Shown: positions 1-11,927, counted from the stretch's first letter. The stretch is 64,000 nt of DNA from Globodera rostochiensis (GCA_018350325.1 JAEVLN010000003.1:2761101-2825100), one strand, 5' to 3'. Program-made: numbers and translations. The notes: a model not told the origin generated them from the letters alone.

Positions 1-826
1 TTATAGGATGCAAAGAAGCGCATGTGTGGAAACTATAAGCTTTTTATAGGGACCAGAAGAATTCTAGATGGTTGTCTGTAATGTCTAACAATTATGCATT
101 ATACTCAACTAAATATACGAATACTGTTAAATAACAAAGAGTTTATAGGATGCAAAGAAGCGCATGTGTGGAAACTATAAGCTTTTTATAGGGACCAGAA
201 GAATTCTAGATGGATGTCTGTAATGTCTAACAATTATGCATTATACTCAACTAAATATACGAATACTGTTAAATAACAAAGAGTTTATAGGATGCAAAGA
301 AGCGCATGTGTGGAAACTATAAGCTTTTTATAGGGACCAGAAGAATTCTAGATGGATGTCTGTAATGTCTAACAATTAGCATTATACTCAACTAAATATA
401 CGAATACTGTTAAATAACAAAGAGCGCATGTGTGGAAACTATAAGCTTTTTATAGGGACCAGAAGAATTCTAGATGGTTGTCTGTAATGTCTAACAATTA
501 TGCATTATACTCAATTAAATATACGAATACTGTTAAATAACAAAGAGTTTATAGGATGCAAAGAAGCGCATGTGTGGAAACTATAAGCTTTTTATAGGGA
601 CCAGAAGAATTCTAGATGGATGTCTGGATATGTCTACCCCTTAGCATATAACTCAACTAAATATACGAATACTGTTAAATAACAAAGAGTTTATAGGATG
701 CAAAGAAGCGCATGTGTGGAAACTATAAGCTTTTTATAGGGACCAGAAGAATTCTAGATGGTTGTCTGTAATGTCTAACAATAATGCATTATACTCAACT
801 AAATATACGAATACTGTTAAATAACA
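1..826. repeat. Tandem satellite, about 142-bp unit, about 6 copies
   Basis: The unit starting tttataggatgcaaagaagc recurs at about 1, 142, 284, 547 and 690, and a shortened copy begins near 424 (it lacks the first ~20 bases). Copies differ by a few substitutions, for example gatggttgtctg against gatggatgtctg, and one has a diverged 3' part near 620-655. The array runs off the left edge, so its full length is unknown. No ORF spans it. Confidence 0.95.
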
Positions 827-908
827 ATTTATAGTTGCAATTGATCGGACTTTTTTTGTTCCTTCACCGATTGATCAGCCGTGGATTCTTTGTCATTGTT
901 CGGCTCAT

Positions 909-1841
909 TTTTGACCGTGCAAAATGTCCGCCTCATCTGTCATTAAAAATTTAAATAAATAAATATGAAGCTTGATTTTGTATTTACAAATTAGCTCTTT
1001 TTTACCTTTTCATTTTGTGCCACCAAATCGAAACTGGCGATTGAGGAGGTTCGCGAATTCATCGTTTGTTGGTGTTCCAATTGGGCAAGTCTGGCACGCA
1101 AAAGTCGCTTTTCTTCGGATGGCTCCAAATTAGTAAAAGTTGGCTACAAATCTTCTGAAGACATTTGCAATCCCTGGTCATAATCAGTTGTTATGTCCTC
1201 ATCGATTGATTTCGGTGAAATTCTAAATTTTAGTCTCCAAATAGCAAAAGTTTTTAAACAAGTGAATATTTAATCTTTGATTCATTTTTATACCATAAAA
1301 GATTAAAACTTAACATTTGCGGACAAAAATGGAGAGAGAGCGAAAAGAAAAACGAACGAACGCCAAAAAGGCCGAGCAGAGGGGGGATTTGTATTGGTTG
1401 ATCCCCCCGGGCGGACTTTTTGGCAAAAAATCCGAAAATTAAGCGGAAATTTTACAAAAATTGGAACGGTAGAGGGAGGGGAGGAGGCAGATGAGCAATG
1501 AAAAAGAAGTGAAATGTGATGGAAAAGTTTGGGCCCTTAAGTGAGCATTCTACATTCTATTTCATTCAATCATCGGCACGCCCCCCCCCCCCTCCTCCCC
1601 GTAAACTTGGATTTTTTTTGGTGATAAGCGTTAGCTACGGCTACCGTTTCGACTATAAAAATTTTTATTGCTCTAATTACTTCAAGAAGGTAATCTTGCC
1701 CATTTTTTGCTATCCGAATCCGCAAAAATTTTGCCGCGGAAACCACTTTGAAGGAAGTTATGGGACCCTTTTGGTCAATATTTTTGGAAAATTTTTTTTT
1801 CTAAAAATAGTCTGAAAATATGTTATTTGATGCACTGAATA
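909..1841. other. Non-coding spacer inside the inverted repeat
   Basis: AT-rich sequence with short homopolymers (C-run near 1580). A 99-residue open frame at 1516-1815 is low-complexity with a polyproline run and matches no family I know, so it is not called as a gene. Confidence 0.5.
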
Positions 1842-1907
1842 CGAATTCGGCTATAGAAAATAAAAATTGAGAATTTAAAGCGGTTTTTGCTTGGGCTTTG
1901 TTATTGG

Positions 1908-2042
1908 GGTTCGTTAGGCTTAGGCCTAAACCACACTGGCTTGGGGTTTGTTAGGCTTAGGCCTAAGCCTCCCGGGCTTGGGGTTCGTTAGGCTTAGGCC
2001 TAACCCACCCTAAGCTTAAGGTTCATTAGGCTTAGACCTAAG
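1908..2042. repeat. Interstitial palindromic TTAGGC-like repeats
   Basis: Four units of about 38 bp each carry TTAGGCTTAGGCCTAA or a one-base variant, near 1915, 1949, 1988 and 2029, separated by GGCTTGGGGTTCG-like spacers. TTAGGC is the known nematode telomeric hexamer. Here two forward hexamers meet a reversed one, forming the palindrome TTAGGCCTAA. They sit in the loop of the inverted repeat. Confidence 0.8.
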
Positions 2043-2391
2043 CGCAACTTGTTAAAAAAGTCGTTTTTTCCTTAATTTTCAAAAATTTAAACCGGTTCAA
2101 AAACCGCTTTAAATTCTCAATTTTTATTTTCTATAGCCGAATTCGTAATCAGTATGAGCCGAACAATGACAAAGAATCCACGGCTGATCAATCGGTGAAG
2201 GAACAAAAAAAGTCCGATCAATTGCAAGTGAGTTTTATTTTTGAGCACGGTTAGCGATTTACTGTAATTGAATTGAATTGAAGGGTGAAGCAGCTGATGG
2301 GAGGAGGGTAAAATCCCAAAAAATACCAATACGTACCGGTGTCCAACTCTATTTTTAAAGCATTATATTTAATTTAAATTAAATAATTAAA

Positions 2392-3925
2392 GGGAACGAG
2401 TCAACTGAAGGGCGAACTGAGTATGGAGGAGTTTCAGAAACAGCAGCAACACAACGTTGACGAGTCCGCAGGATGGAGCAATTGAACATGGACTATTTGC
2501 AAAGTGATCAAAAGGCATTGTTGGAAAGACAACAACAAAAAACTGATCAAAAAGCACTGAGTGCACCGATTGATCAAGTGGGTTTAATTTTAAAGGCAGT
2601 TGAGTTGGATAGAACCAAAACAAAAGAAACCCCCACCCCCGAGCAAAAAAGGACTAATGGAAAAATAAAGAAATGGTAAAATCCCAAAATGTAACAGTAC
2701 AGACTGTTTAAACATTGGTTTATTTCTAACAAAACAAATTGGAATTGTGCTAAAATTTAATATACAAAAGTTTAAATTTTTTGTTATGCCGTCCAATATT
2801 GGGGCCCCAATATTCGTATTTTGCCCCATAATTTATTCAAAATTGGGTTTTTTTTATTACATTTTCCAAAACATACGAAAGCAGTTCAACCTTTCCATGG
2901 CTGCTCAGGAGGAGGAACAAACGAAGCTCGAGGAATTGAAAGTGCGTTTTGTTTTTTATTCTTTGTCAGGTCCAAAATATAATTTTAAATTCAATGAAAT
3001 AATTTTTGTAAATAATTTGATTTAATTTAGCATTTTCGAGAAAAGATCAACCGATTCGAATCGGAATTGAAGGAAATGAAAGAAATTGGTAAGAACATTT
3101 AAACTTTTCGTTAGCCAATCTTCTGCACTTTACACAGACCTTATCGAATCGTGGGGGCAATTGTTCTATTTATTTTCATTATGCGGCACATCATTTGAAT
3201 GAGCAAAAAGAAAGTCGGCTCAAAATGAATGGTAAATGTTTTAAATGGCAAATTTTATCTTTAATTTTTTAAGCGATTGTCGTCGCCGAATTGGAGGGGC
3301 AAAAACTGTCAAATGCCAACAAATTCGCTGAAATTGAACAGAAGAATGCTTTGCAGCAGGAAAAGGTCGTCAAACTGGAGAAGTATCAGAAGGAACAGCA
3401 GCTGAACATCGTCGCCTTGCAGGAGACAGTTGCCACGTTGAGAGAAATTGGTAAATTCGGTCTAAATTTTGTTCAGAGTTTGGAATCTCTGTCTTTTTAG
3501 GCATCAATTTTAGCTTTAATATTTAGAAAAAATGAAAATTATATTTCCTTAGGGCTAATCCCTCAAAATCGATGGGATTCCACGGCATGTCACGGCAACC
3601 TCGCGCTCTCTGAGCTCGATCGATTGATTGTCCAACATAATAGAGATGATTGGGGTAAACATTATTATTCTGTTAAAGTGATTTAATTGTTTATTTAAAG
3701 AGTTTAGACAATTTTTGAATTAACTCAATTTTCAGAGTGGTACTCTGTCCGCGCTGAAAAGCGACTGCCGGGAAATACTTACTTCGAAGTCCAAATCGTT
3801 GAGAAGGGTAATTTATAAATATTTTAAAACATTTGCTGTGCCTTAAAATATTATTATTATATTTAGCTATATTTCGATTGGACTTGCGACTAAACAAATG
3901 CCATTGGACAATAAACGGACGGCGT
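2392..3925 (+). pseudogene. SPRY-domain gene copy 1, truncated
   Basis: Small exons can be read in order. First are Gln/Lys-rich coiled-coil segments (MEEFQKQQQ near 2430, MDYLQSDQKALLERQQQ near 2488, MAAQEEEQTKLEELK near 2898, REKINRFESELKEMKEIG near 3038). A helix-forming exon with KLSNANKFAEIEQKNALQQE follows at 3291-3450. Then comes the N-terminal half of a SPRY domain ([20 protein letters not shown] near 3560, WYSVRAEKRLPGNTYFEVQI near 3738, [13 protein letters not shown] near 3868). Beyond that residue the SPRY sequence stops and unrelated C-rich sequence follows, so the 3' half (GYYEGT...LFPCVSL...EANFGP) is missing. No signal peptide is visible, unlike secreted SPRYSEC effectors. Family placement is from the SPRY motifs; loss of function is inferred. 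Confidence 0.75.
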
Positions 3926-4172
3926 TTCCTTTCCCCGGTTCTTCTGATGTTGGCCATTCATCTCTTTGCATCTTTGGCCCTTCCCTCCCCTCCGAGGACA
4001 AAACGATCCAACCTTTCTATCATATTTTATTCTCATTGCTCATTTCTGTCCCCCCCCCCCCCTCCCTCCTCTATGGTGCCTCTTCTGTAAAATTCCGGAT
4101 ATTCCGATTTACCTCAAAAGTCCGGACCAATTGTTCAATATTTACCCTGTTCTAGCTTGGCCTGTTCTGGTT

Positions 4173-6160
4173 TCAGCAACTGAACATGGACTATTTTAAA
4201 AGTGATCAGAAGACATTGCTGGAAAGAAAACAACAAAAAACTGATCAAAAAGCACTGAATGCACCGATTGAGCAAGTGGGTTTAAACTTTAAAGGCAATT
4301 GAGTTGGATAGAACCGAATCGGGCACAAAAGAAAGCCCCCCGGGCAAAAAAGGACTAATGGAAAAATAAAGAAAAATAATGTTAAAATCCCAAAATGTAG
4401 AGCAATTTTTATTTAATTTAAATATAATTAAAATAGTAATAATTTTATTTTCAAATGTGGAAATTGGTGGCAAGATTGAGAATTTATGCGGTCCATCAAT
4501 TGAATGAACAAAAAGAAAATCGTCTCAAAATGAATGGTAAATGAATTAAAAGGGTTAACAAATTTTATTTTTGAAATTTCTTGTGTTGGCTTATGTCTTT
4601 TTATGTGGGTAAATTTCAGAGCAAAAGAATGAATGCGACTCAAAATGGCTAAATCTTATTAAATGCTTGGCCTCGGCGGGGGAACTCTCCCAAACGAAGC
4701 CTGGGGGGAATGCCGGTTCCGTCAATCACTAACAAAACAATTTGGAATTGTGTCAAAATTTAGTATTGAAAGGGCGTACGGACCAAACGCAGACCGGTCC
4801 GAATGCAGACCGGGACAGATTGGGCAATAACTTGCTTCAACCTTGACATATTCAGACATTATTATAGTCATTCGAAATCTCTTCAAGCGCTGAAGCTATT
4901 GTTAAGCAAAAGTTTTGCGATTGGACAAGTTTCAAAAAAGTTATGGCCAAAAAACTTTTAAAAAAAATTTTGAATGCAGAATTTTGAGTTTTTTGGCCAT
5001 AGCTTTGTTGAAACTTATCCAATCACAAAACTTTTGCCCCGATCGAGATTCTCGACGGTCCTCAAGTCCTTTCTCTAATTTACATTACTAAAACATAGGA
5101 AACTTTTCCATGGCTGCTCAGGAGGAGGAGGAACAAACGAAGCTTGAAGAATTGAAGGTGAGTTTTGTTTTTGATTCTTTGTCAGGTCCAAAATATAATT
5201 TTAAATTTAATTTAAATATATTTTTGTAATAATTTACAGAATTTAAGTTTTTTAATTTAGCATTTGCGGGAAAAGATTAAGCAATTTGAATCATTAAAGG
5301 CATGAAAGGAATTGGTAAGATTTAAACTTTCCGTTAGCCAACCTTCTGAACTTTACACAGATCCCTACCGAATCGCGGGCGCAATTGTTCTGCTTATTTT
5401 TTGCATTTATACGGCCCATCAATTGAATGAGCAAACAGAAAATTGTCTCAAAATGAATGGCAAGTCTATTAAATGGCAATAAATTTTATTCTGAATTTAT
5501 TAAGCGATCGTCGTCGCTGAATTGAAGCAACAGAAATTGTCAAATGCCAACAAATTCGCTGAAATTGAACAGAAGAATGCTTTGCAGCAGGAAAAGGTCG
5601 TCAAACTGGAGAAGTATCAGAAGGAACAGCAGCTGAGCATCGTCGCCTTGCAGGAGACAGTTGCCACGTTGAGAGAAATTGGTAAATTCGGTCTAAATTT
5701 TGTTCAGAGTTTGGAATCTCTGTCTTTTTAGGCATCAATTTTAGCTTTAATATTTAGAAAAAATGAAAATTATATTTCCTTAGGGCTAATCCCTCAAAAT
5801 CGATGGGATTCCACGGCATGTCACGGCAACCTCGCGCTCTCTGAGCTCGATCGATTGATTGTCCAACATAATAGAGATGATTGGGGTAAACATTATTATT
5901 CTGTTAAAGTGATTTAATTGTTTATTTAAAGAGTTTAGACAATTTTTGAATTAACTCAATTTTCAGAGTGGTACTCTGTCCGCGCTGAAAAGCGACTGCC
6001 GGGAAATACTTACTTCGAAGTCCAAATCGTTGAGAAGGGTAATTTATAAATATTTTAAAACATTTGCTGTGCCTTAAAATATTATTATTATATTTAGCTA
6101 TATTTCGATTGGACTTGCGACTAAACAAATGCCATTGGACAATAAACGGACGGCGTTTCC
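4173..6160 (+). pseudogene. SPRY-domain gene copy 2, truncated
   Basis: It begins with the coiled-coil exon QLNMDYFKSDQKTLLERKQQ at 4175-4277, then MAAQEEEEQTKLEELK (5110), then the helical exon KQQKLSNANKFAEIEQKN (5522-5685). The same SPRY N-terminal exons as copy 1 follow at 5785-6130, ending at [13 protein letters not shown]. From about 3291 to 5521 and from 5522 to 7756 the DNA is almost identical, so this copy is a recent tandem duplicate. Like copy 1 it lacks the C-terminal half of SPRY. Its Glu run has four residues, against three in copy 1 and five in copy 3. If transcribed it could give only a coiled coil plus half a SPRY fold. Confidence 0.75.
4908..5040. repeat. Imperfect short inverted repeat
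   Basis: The arm caaaagttttgcgattggac (4911 on) is matched in reverse complement by gttttttggccatag...cacaaaacttttg ending about 5037, with a few mismatches. A second copy sits at 7139-7272 because of the tandem duplication. It resembles a small foldback element inside the SPRY spacer. Confidence 0.7.
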
Positions 6161-6404
6161 TTTCCCCGGTTCTTCTGATGTTGGCCATTCATCTCTTTGC
6201 ATCTTTGGCCCTTCCCTCCCCTCCGAGGACAAAACGATCCAACCTTTCTATCATATTTTATTCTCATTGCTCATTTCTGTCCCCCCCCCCCCCCTCCCTC
6301 CTCTATGGTGCCTCTTCTGTAAAATTCCGGATATTCCGATTTACCTCAAAAGTCCGGACCAATTGTTCAATATTTACCCTGTTCTAGCTTGGCCTGTTCT
6401 GGTT

Positions 6405-8974
6405 TCAGCAACTGAACATGGACTATTTTAAAAGTGATCAGAAGACATTGCTGGAAAGGAAACAACAAAAAACTGATCAAAAAGCACTGAATGCACCGAT
6501 TGAGCAAGTGGGTTTAAACTTTAAAGGCAATTGAGTTGGATAGAACCGAATCGGGCACAAAAGAAAGCCCCCCGGGCAAAAAAGGACTAATGGAAAAATA
6601 AAGAAAAATAATGTTAAAATCCCAAAATGTAGAGCAATTTTTATTTAATTTAAATATAATTAAAATAGTAATAATTTTATTTTCAAATGTGGAAATTGGT
6701 GGCAAGATTGAGAATTTATGCGGTCCATCAATTGAATGAACAAAAAGAAAATCGTCTCAAAATGAATGGTAAATGAATTAAAAGGGTTAACAAATTTTAT
6801 TTTTGAAATTTCTTGTGTTGGCTTATGTCTTTTTATGTGGGTAAATTTCAGAGCAAAAGAATGAATGCGACTCAAAATGGCTAAATCTTATTAAATGCTT
6901 GGCCTCGGCGGGGGAACTCTCCCAAACGAAGCCTGGGGGGAATGCCGGTTCCGTCAATCACTAACAAAACAATTTGGAATTGTGTCAAAATTTAGTATTG
7001 AAAGGGCGTACGGACCAAACGCAGACCGGTCCGAATGCAGACCGGGACAGATTGGGCAATAACTTGCTTCAACCTTGACATATTCAGACATTATTATAGT
7101 CATTCGAAATCTCTTCAAGCGCTGAAGCTATTGTTAAGCAAAAGTTTTGCGATTGGACAAGTTTCAAAAAAGTTATGGCCAAAAAACTTTTAAAAAAAAT
7201 TTTGAATGCAGAATTTTGAGTTTTTTGGCCATAGCTTTGTTGAAACTTATCCAATCACAAAACTTTTGCCCCGATCGAGATTCTCGACGGTCCTCAAGTC
7301 CTTTCTCTAATTTACATTACTAAAACATAGGAAACTTTTCCATGGCTGCTCAGGAGGAGGAGGAGGAACAAACGAAGCTTGAAGAATTGAAGGTGAGTTT
7401 TGTTTTTGATTCTTTGTCAGGTCCAAAATATAATTTTAAATTTAATTTAAATATATTTTTGTAATAATTTACAGAATTTAAGTTTTTTAATTTAGCATTT
7501 GCGGGAAAAGATTAAGCAATTTGAATCATTAAAGGCATGAAAGGAATTGGTAAGATTTAAACTTTCCGTTAGCCAACCTTCTGAACTTTACACAGATCCC
7601 TACCGAATCGCGGGCGCAATTGTTCTGCTTATTTTTTGCATTTATACGGCCCATCAATTGAATGAGCAAACAGAAAATTGTCTCAAAATGAATGGCAAGT
7701 CTATTAAATGGCAATAAATTTTATTCTGAATTTATTAAGCGATCGTCGTCGCTGAATTGAAGCAACAGAAATTGTCAAATGCCAACAAATTCGCTGAAAT
7801 TGAACAGAAGAATGCTTTGCAGCAGGAAAAGGTCGTCAAACTGGAGAAGTATCAGAAGGAACAGCAGCTGAGCATCGTCGCCTTGCAGGAGACAGTTGCC
7901 ACGTTGAGAGAAATTGGTAAATTCGGTCTAAATTTTGTTCAGAGTTTGGAATCTCTGTCTTTTTAGGCATCAATTTTAGCTTTAATATTTAGAAAAAATG
8001 AAAATTATATTTCCTTAGGGCTAATCCCTCAAAATCGATGGGATTCCACGGCATGTCACGGCAACCTCGCGCTCTCTGAGCTCGATCGATTGATTGTCCA
8101 ACATAATAGAGATGATTGGGGTAAACATTATTATTCTGTTAAAGTGATTTAATTGTTTATTTAAAGAGTTTAGACAATTTTTGAATTAACTCAATTTTCA
8201 GAGTGGTACTCTGTCCGCGCTGAAAAGCGACTGCCGGGAAATACTTACTTCGAAGTCCAAATCGTTGAGAAGGGTAATTTATAAATATTTTAAAACATTT
8301 GCTGTGCCTTAAAATATTATTATTATATTTAGCTATATTTCGATTGGACTTGCGACCAAAAGAATGCCGACACATTTGTTGGATATTACGAAGGCACTTA
8401 CGGATACTTAAGTGGTGGCAACTTTTGGGGTCACGAATTCGAGGGATGTTCCCACTTGGCTAATGGCGTCCTTACATCGAAGATGGACCTTCGTTTGATG
8501 TCGGCGACATCGTCGGCTGCGGCGTCAATTTGGCAACTCGCCAAATTATTTACACGCTAAACGGAAAGCGTTTGGGTGAGAAAGAATAACATTTTGGAAG
8601 CAATTCTTTAAAAAAAACCGTTTCTTGGTTTCGGACGGGGACGAATTTGACCTCCCTCCCGTTCAACCAATTCGGAAGCCCCCAGGCGCGAATTCGAAAG
8701 TTCCAAAAATCTTTTTTATTGTATAAATCATTTAAAAATGCACGAAAAAGGGAGGACAAAAAGCATAATCACCAAAGGAATATATGGGTTTTGGAATTAT
8801 TTCCGCCCAACTTTTTATAGGCTTAAAAAAGGGGCCGACTTTAATAAATATTTGTTTTTGCAGACACTGACGGTTGACGCCGACAAATTGTTTCCGTGCG
8901 TTTCGTTGGGCAGGCGGGGCACCACAATTGAAGCGAACTTTGGACCGGACTTTGATTACAAAAATTTTGATTAG
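6405..8974 (+). pseudogene. SPRY-domain gene copy 3, full domain but frame-broken
   Basis: This is the only copy with the whole SPRY domain. It has coiled-coil exons at 6409, 7341 and 7757, and SPRY exons at 8020-8270 as in copies 1 and 2. It continues with [20 protein letters not shown] (8380), [20 protein letters not shown] (8475), YTLNGKRL (8550) and a last exon with LFPCVSLGRRGTTIEANFGP ending in a TAG stop at 8972-8974. Reading these in one frame needs shifts near 8366 (after KRMP), near 8466 (one base missing before RPYIEDG) and at the last exon start near 8865. Neighbouring housekeeping genes read cleanly, so decay is more likely than sequencing error, but both are possible. The domain resembles Ran-binding-protein-like SPRY proteins of cyst nematodes. 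Confidence 0.75.
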
Positions 8975-9580
8975 GGGAAGCGCCCGCCCGGACAGTGAAA
9001 AACAATTTTTAATTTTAATTTCTTTTGGAGGGATACGGTCGATGGCTTTTAACAGATACAATTCGCTTTGTGTTTAATTTCTTAGTCTCCATTGTGTAGC
9101 TGCTGAATTTGTTAATTAGGGGTGAAAAAGGGTCTGTTGGTAGACATTTTAATTTTGAATTATTTCTGATTATTTTAATAGCCGTGCGGTCAGATAAACA
9201 CTGGTCTTGACTAATTTGCCAGATCATAAGCAAATTTTATAAATCCGGGAATCGGTATGAAAATTTGCCAGATTCGGATCAGAAAAATGCTACAGAGGAA
9301 AAGTGAAAAGGAAAAAAAATGCTAAAAGATGGAAAAGTGGCAAAAGGAGAATCCAAGGATAAAACAAAAACACAAATGTGGGGGGTCTCAACCAGTGACC
9401 GTACTAAAAATTGGTAAGCGATAAATGACGTCGTCAGCCCCGGCGGTCCCAACCAGGGCTGGGCGAAACTTCGGCTTCGAACTTTCGGGTAAAACACACC
9501 CCTAAAGATGGCATTTTTGGTGAGAATTCATAAGCTTGAAAGATTTGAAAATACATTGACAAAAATTAAAATCCGTCCAT
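8975..9580. other. Spacer with no supported gene
   Basis: Downstream flank of the SPRY array. Contains AT-rich sequence and a GGGCTGGGCGAAACTTCGG motif near 9460 that recurs in diverged form as cttcgaacttcgggt near 9910, suggesting dispersed repeats. No protein family was recognised in any frame. Confidence 0.4.
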
Positions 9581-9589
9581 CATTCGACC

Positions 9590-9665
9590 AAGTTCTAGTA
9601 TGGCTCAGTGGTTAAACCCTACTTTTTCACTTATTTCGGAGGTTCAACTCCCCGAGTGAAAATTA
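9590..9665 (+). repeat. tRNA-like internal promoter fragment (possible SINE head)
   Basis: TATGGCTCAGTGGTTAAA resembles a tRNA A box and GGAGGTTCAACTCC about 35 bases later resembles a B box. A proper acceptor stem does not pair, so this is not a functional tRNA. A tRNA-derived SINE head or tRNA pseudogene fits best. Confidence 0.35.
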
Positions 9666-9754
9666 TTTCTATCCTTCAATTTAATAATTCCTCTTTTTGG
9701 CAGATTTTTAGGCGAAAAACATTGAATGGTGATTTTTTTCAAACCCGTCCCTCA

Positions 9755-9872
9755 TTCTGGTTCCTCCGGTGGATTTTGGCTCGGACTCGGAATCCGAAAT
9801 TTTTGGAGGGTACGGGTTCCTCCGGTGGATTTTGGCTCGGATTCGGAATCCGAAATTTTTGGAGGGTACGGA
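9755..9872. repeat. Two-copy direct repeat, about 57 bp
   Basis: The segment ttcctccggtggattttggc through aatttttggagggtacgg occurs twice head to tail (about 9760 and 9817) with only small differences. It lies within dispersed repeat sequence without a gene. Confidence 0.8.
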
Positions 9873-11321
9873 TTTTTGTTTTCAAATTCGGTCAGAAAAT
9901 TTTTAGGCTTCGAACTTCGGGTATTTTGGGCTTCGAACTTCGTGCTTCGAAATCGTTTCGAGCTTCGCTTCGGGTAGTACGCCTTCTTACCACCTTCTTA
10001 CCCTTACCAAAATTTGGTGGAGTTTGGATAATTTTGAAAAAATTTGTTCTAAAGAATTTAAGTTTATAACTCCACAGCGCGTCATTTTTACATTTTATTA
10101 CCGCATAACCATTTAGCCAAGAGTTTCGACACGAAAAAAAAGTGAAGAAAAGTAAAGAAAACAAACGCTAAATTCAAAAATTATGTTGGCGGACTTTCAC
10201 GCATTTTATCAAAATTCTATAAAATTATGAACATTTTTCTCTATAACTCATGTATAAACCCTAGAATTCTGTTTATAAACCCTACAATTCCGTGAAATAT
10301 ATTGTTCTCAAGAGATGGTGAAAGTTTGAGAAGGATCGGCCAGAGGGAAAAAAAGTTTTCCAGAGCGAAGTGCGCGATGGTCAAAATATTGGTTAAAAAA
10401 GGTGAGAGAGAACGCCAAAAGAAGAGAACGGTTAAAGAAATAGAGGGAAAAGCGAGAGAGTACACAGTCTTCCTTAACATGTAAAAATGACGCGCTGTGT
10501 AACTCAAAAGAACTTAGGGAGCACATCAAGTCTGGGGCGTAATCAATTTCCCAAATTCCGGTGTACCCGGAAGCGAACCGAAATCGTCGTGTTATTAACG
10601 TTCCAGGCTCGAGTTGAAATCGAGCCTCATAAGGCAGGTAATTGATTTGAGTACTGGTTGCTAAGACGGCAAAACAGTTACAGTAAGAGCAGTTGCGCGC
10701 TCCCATAGTCTCAATGGAATCTGTGGAAGCAATAATTACACCGGTCCAATTAAGCGCCGGGGGGGGGAGGCAAAAAACCCCCACGATCCCGGCACTTTTC
10801 TGTCAAATTCTGCTGCTGCTGACGCTTTGCTTGTGTATATGTTATTAGGTGATCAAGCAAAAGAGCTGATCGAGATCAATCACCCACCGCCCTCCAAGAA
10901 TTGGTAAGTAAATGGCCGGTTCGTCAAAGTGGCATTTTCCTGTTGTTCGTAGAAAAGGCATTTTTCCAGAGGCGATAGGTCTATCAATGTTTGGCTTCAT
11001 CATAACAAGCATCTTCAAGCGATTGAAGGGCACCCAAGCCCACGCAATTTGATCAAAACGAGAGTCCGAAAATCAATGATCAGGATTTGGAAGTGACAAA
11101 AATCCTGCTTTCAGCAGAACCCTTACTCAGTGTTTTTAACCAGGATTCTGGATCAGGCAGCAGTCCTGGACAACCGGACCGGCCTCCGGGTTCTAATCGT
11201 TGACCGAAAATTGAGCGAAAAATTACGGGCGCGATATCGTCTCCATCCACGGCTTTTCCATTTGAAAATGTTCAAAATGAAAAATGCATTGAGCAACAAA
11301 TTCAACGCTCCAAAAACTTAC

Positions 11322-11436
11322 GAGCGCTGAGCAGAAACTCGGAGAAAGTGATCTGATCGTCGCCGGACGAGTCATGCGTCTGAACTCGGTCAGTCTCGGG
11401 TTCGGCAATTCCATCGGGACCGGCGTGATGGCACGC
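11322..11436 (-). other. Isolated exon with an EF-hand-like loop
   Basis: On the minus strand an acceptor (atatttag) precedes an open segment reading HAGPDGIAEPETDRVQ then HDSSGDDQITFSEFLLSAR, followed by a gtaagt donor. DSSGDDQITFSE fits the EF-hand spacing D1-S3-D5-I8-E12, with Asp in place of the usual Gly at position 6. A leader-like stretch MINLLLLLSSSPWP lies just upstream. No convincing further exons were found, so this is a gene fragment or a gene I cannot assemble. Confidence 0.4.
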
Positions 11437-11927
11437 CTAAATATGAAAAAGCAACGGCACAATTGTTGTTGGCCACGGCGACGATGAAAGCAGCAGCAGC
11501 AAATTTATCATTTTAACACAAATTCGTTTGCTTTCTGATTGATCAGTGGAGAACAACCGTCCTTTTGGCGCTCAGTTTGGCGTGCCAGCAAGCACATTCG
11601 AATCAGAGATATCCGGATTCCGGACATTTTTTGGAATCCGGTTACCTACATGCCTGATTTTAATGCTTTTCAACAAAATTAGATTCTCGGAAACCGCCCG
11701 ACTTTTCCCCGACAGAGTTCCGGTTGTCTGAAAAGCAGCACCGAAACCATTTAACCATTCCTCATAATGCTTTTGATGGCTTTAAAATTATTTTGGTCGT
11801 GCTTTCTGATTTGGACAAACGAAAAAGTGGAAGAGTATGCGAGGGGGCAGAGAATGTGATAAAAAATTGGGTGTTGTTTTTGTTCTGCGCCGGATCATCA
11901 TCATCCATCAATCACATAGGCCGTACA

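Larger units (their letters stand above)
835..2227. repeat. Large nested inverted repeat
   Basis: The outer arm at 835-908 (ttgcaattgatcggac...) reappears reverse-complemented at 2154-2227. A second nested pair lies at about 1842-1889 and 2099-2147 (gaattcggctatag...). The outer right arm runs into the first SPRY locus region. The structure could be a transposon with long inverted ends or the product of an inverted duplication. No transposase was recognised inside. Confidence 0.85.
3291..7756 (+). repeat. Two-unit tandem segmental duplication, about 2.23 kb
   Basis: Equivalent landmarks sit 2231-2235 bp apart (for example 3691/5922/8157 and 4282/6514). Differences between units are few: a C-run length change near 4050/6282, one A/G change in the KQQ exon, and an extra GAG codon. 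Each unit starts in the helical exon of one gene copy and ends just before the same exon of the next. Confidence 0.9.

Noticed and set aside
1516..1815. 99-codon frame with a polyproline run
   Set aside because: The run comes from a C homopolymer and the rest has no domain or splice support.
9590..9665. Functional tRNA gene
   Set aside because: A and B boxes are present but acceptor and anticodon stems do not pair.
10308..10784. 158-codon minus-strand frame with TGIWEIDYAPDLMC
   Set aside because: No splice context, no recognisable domain, and a composition like the surrounding repeats; could be chance.
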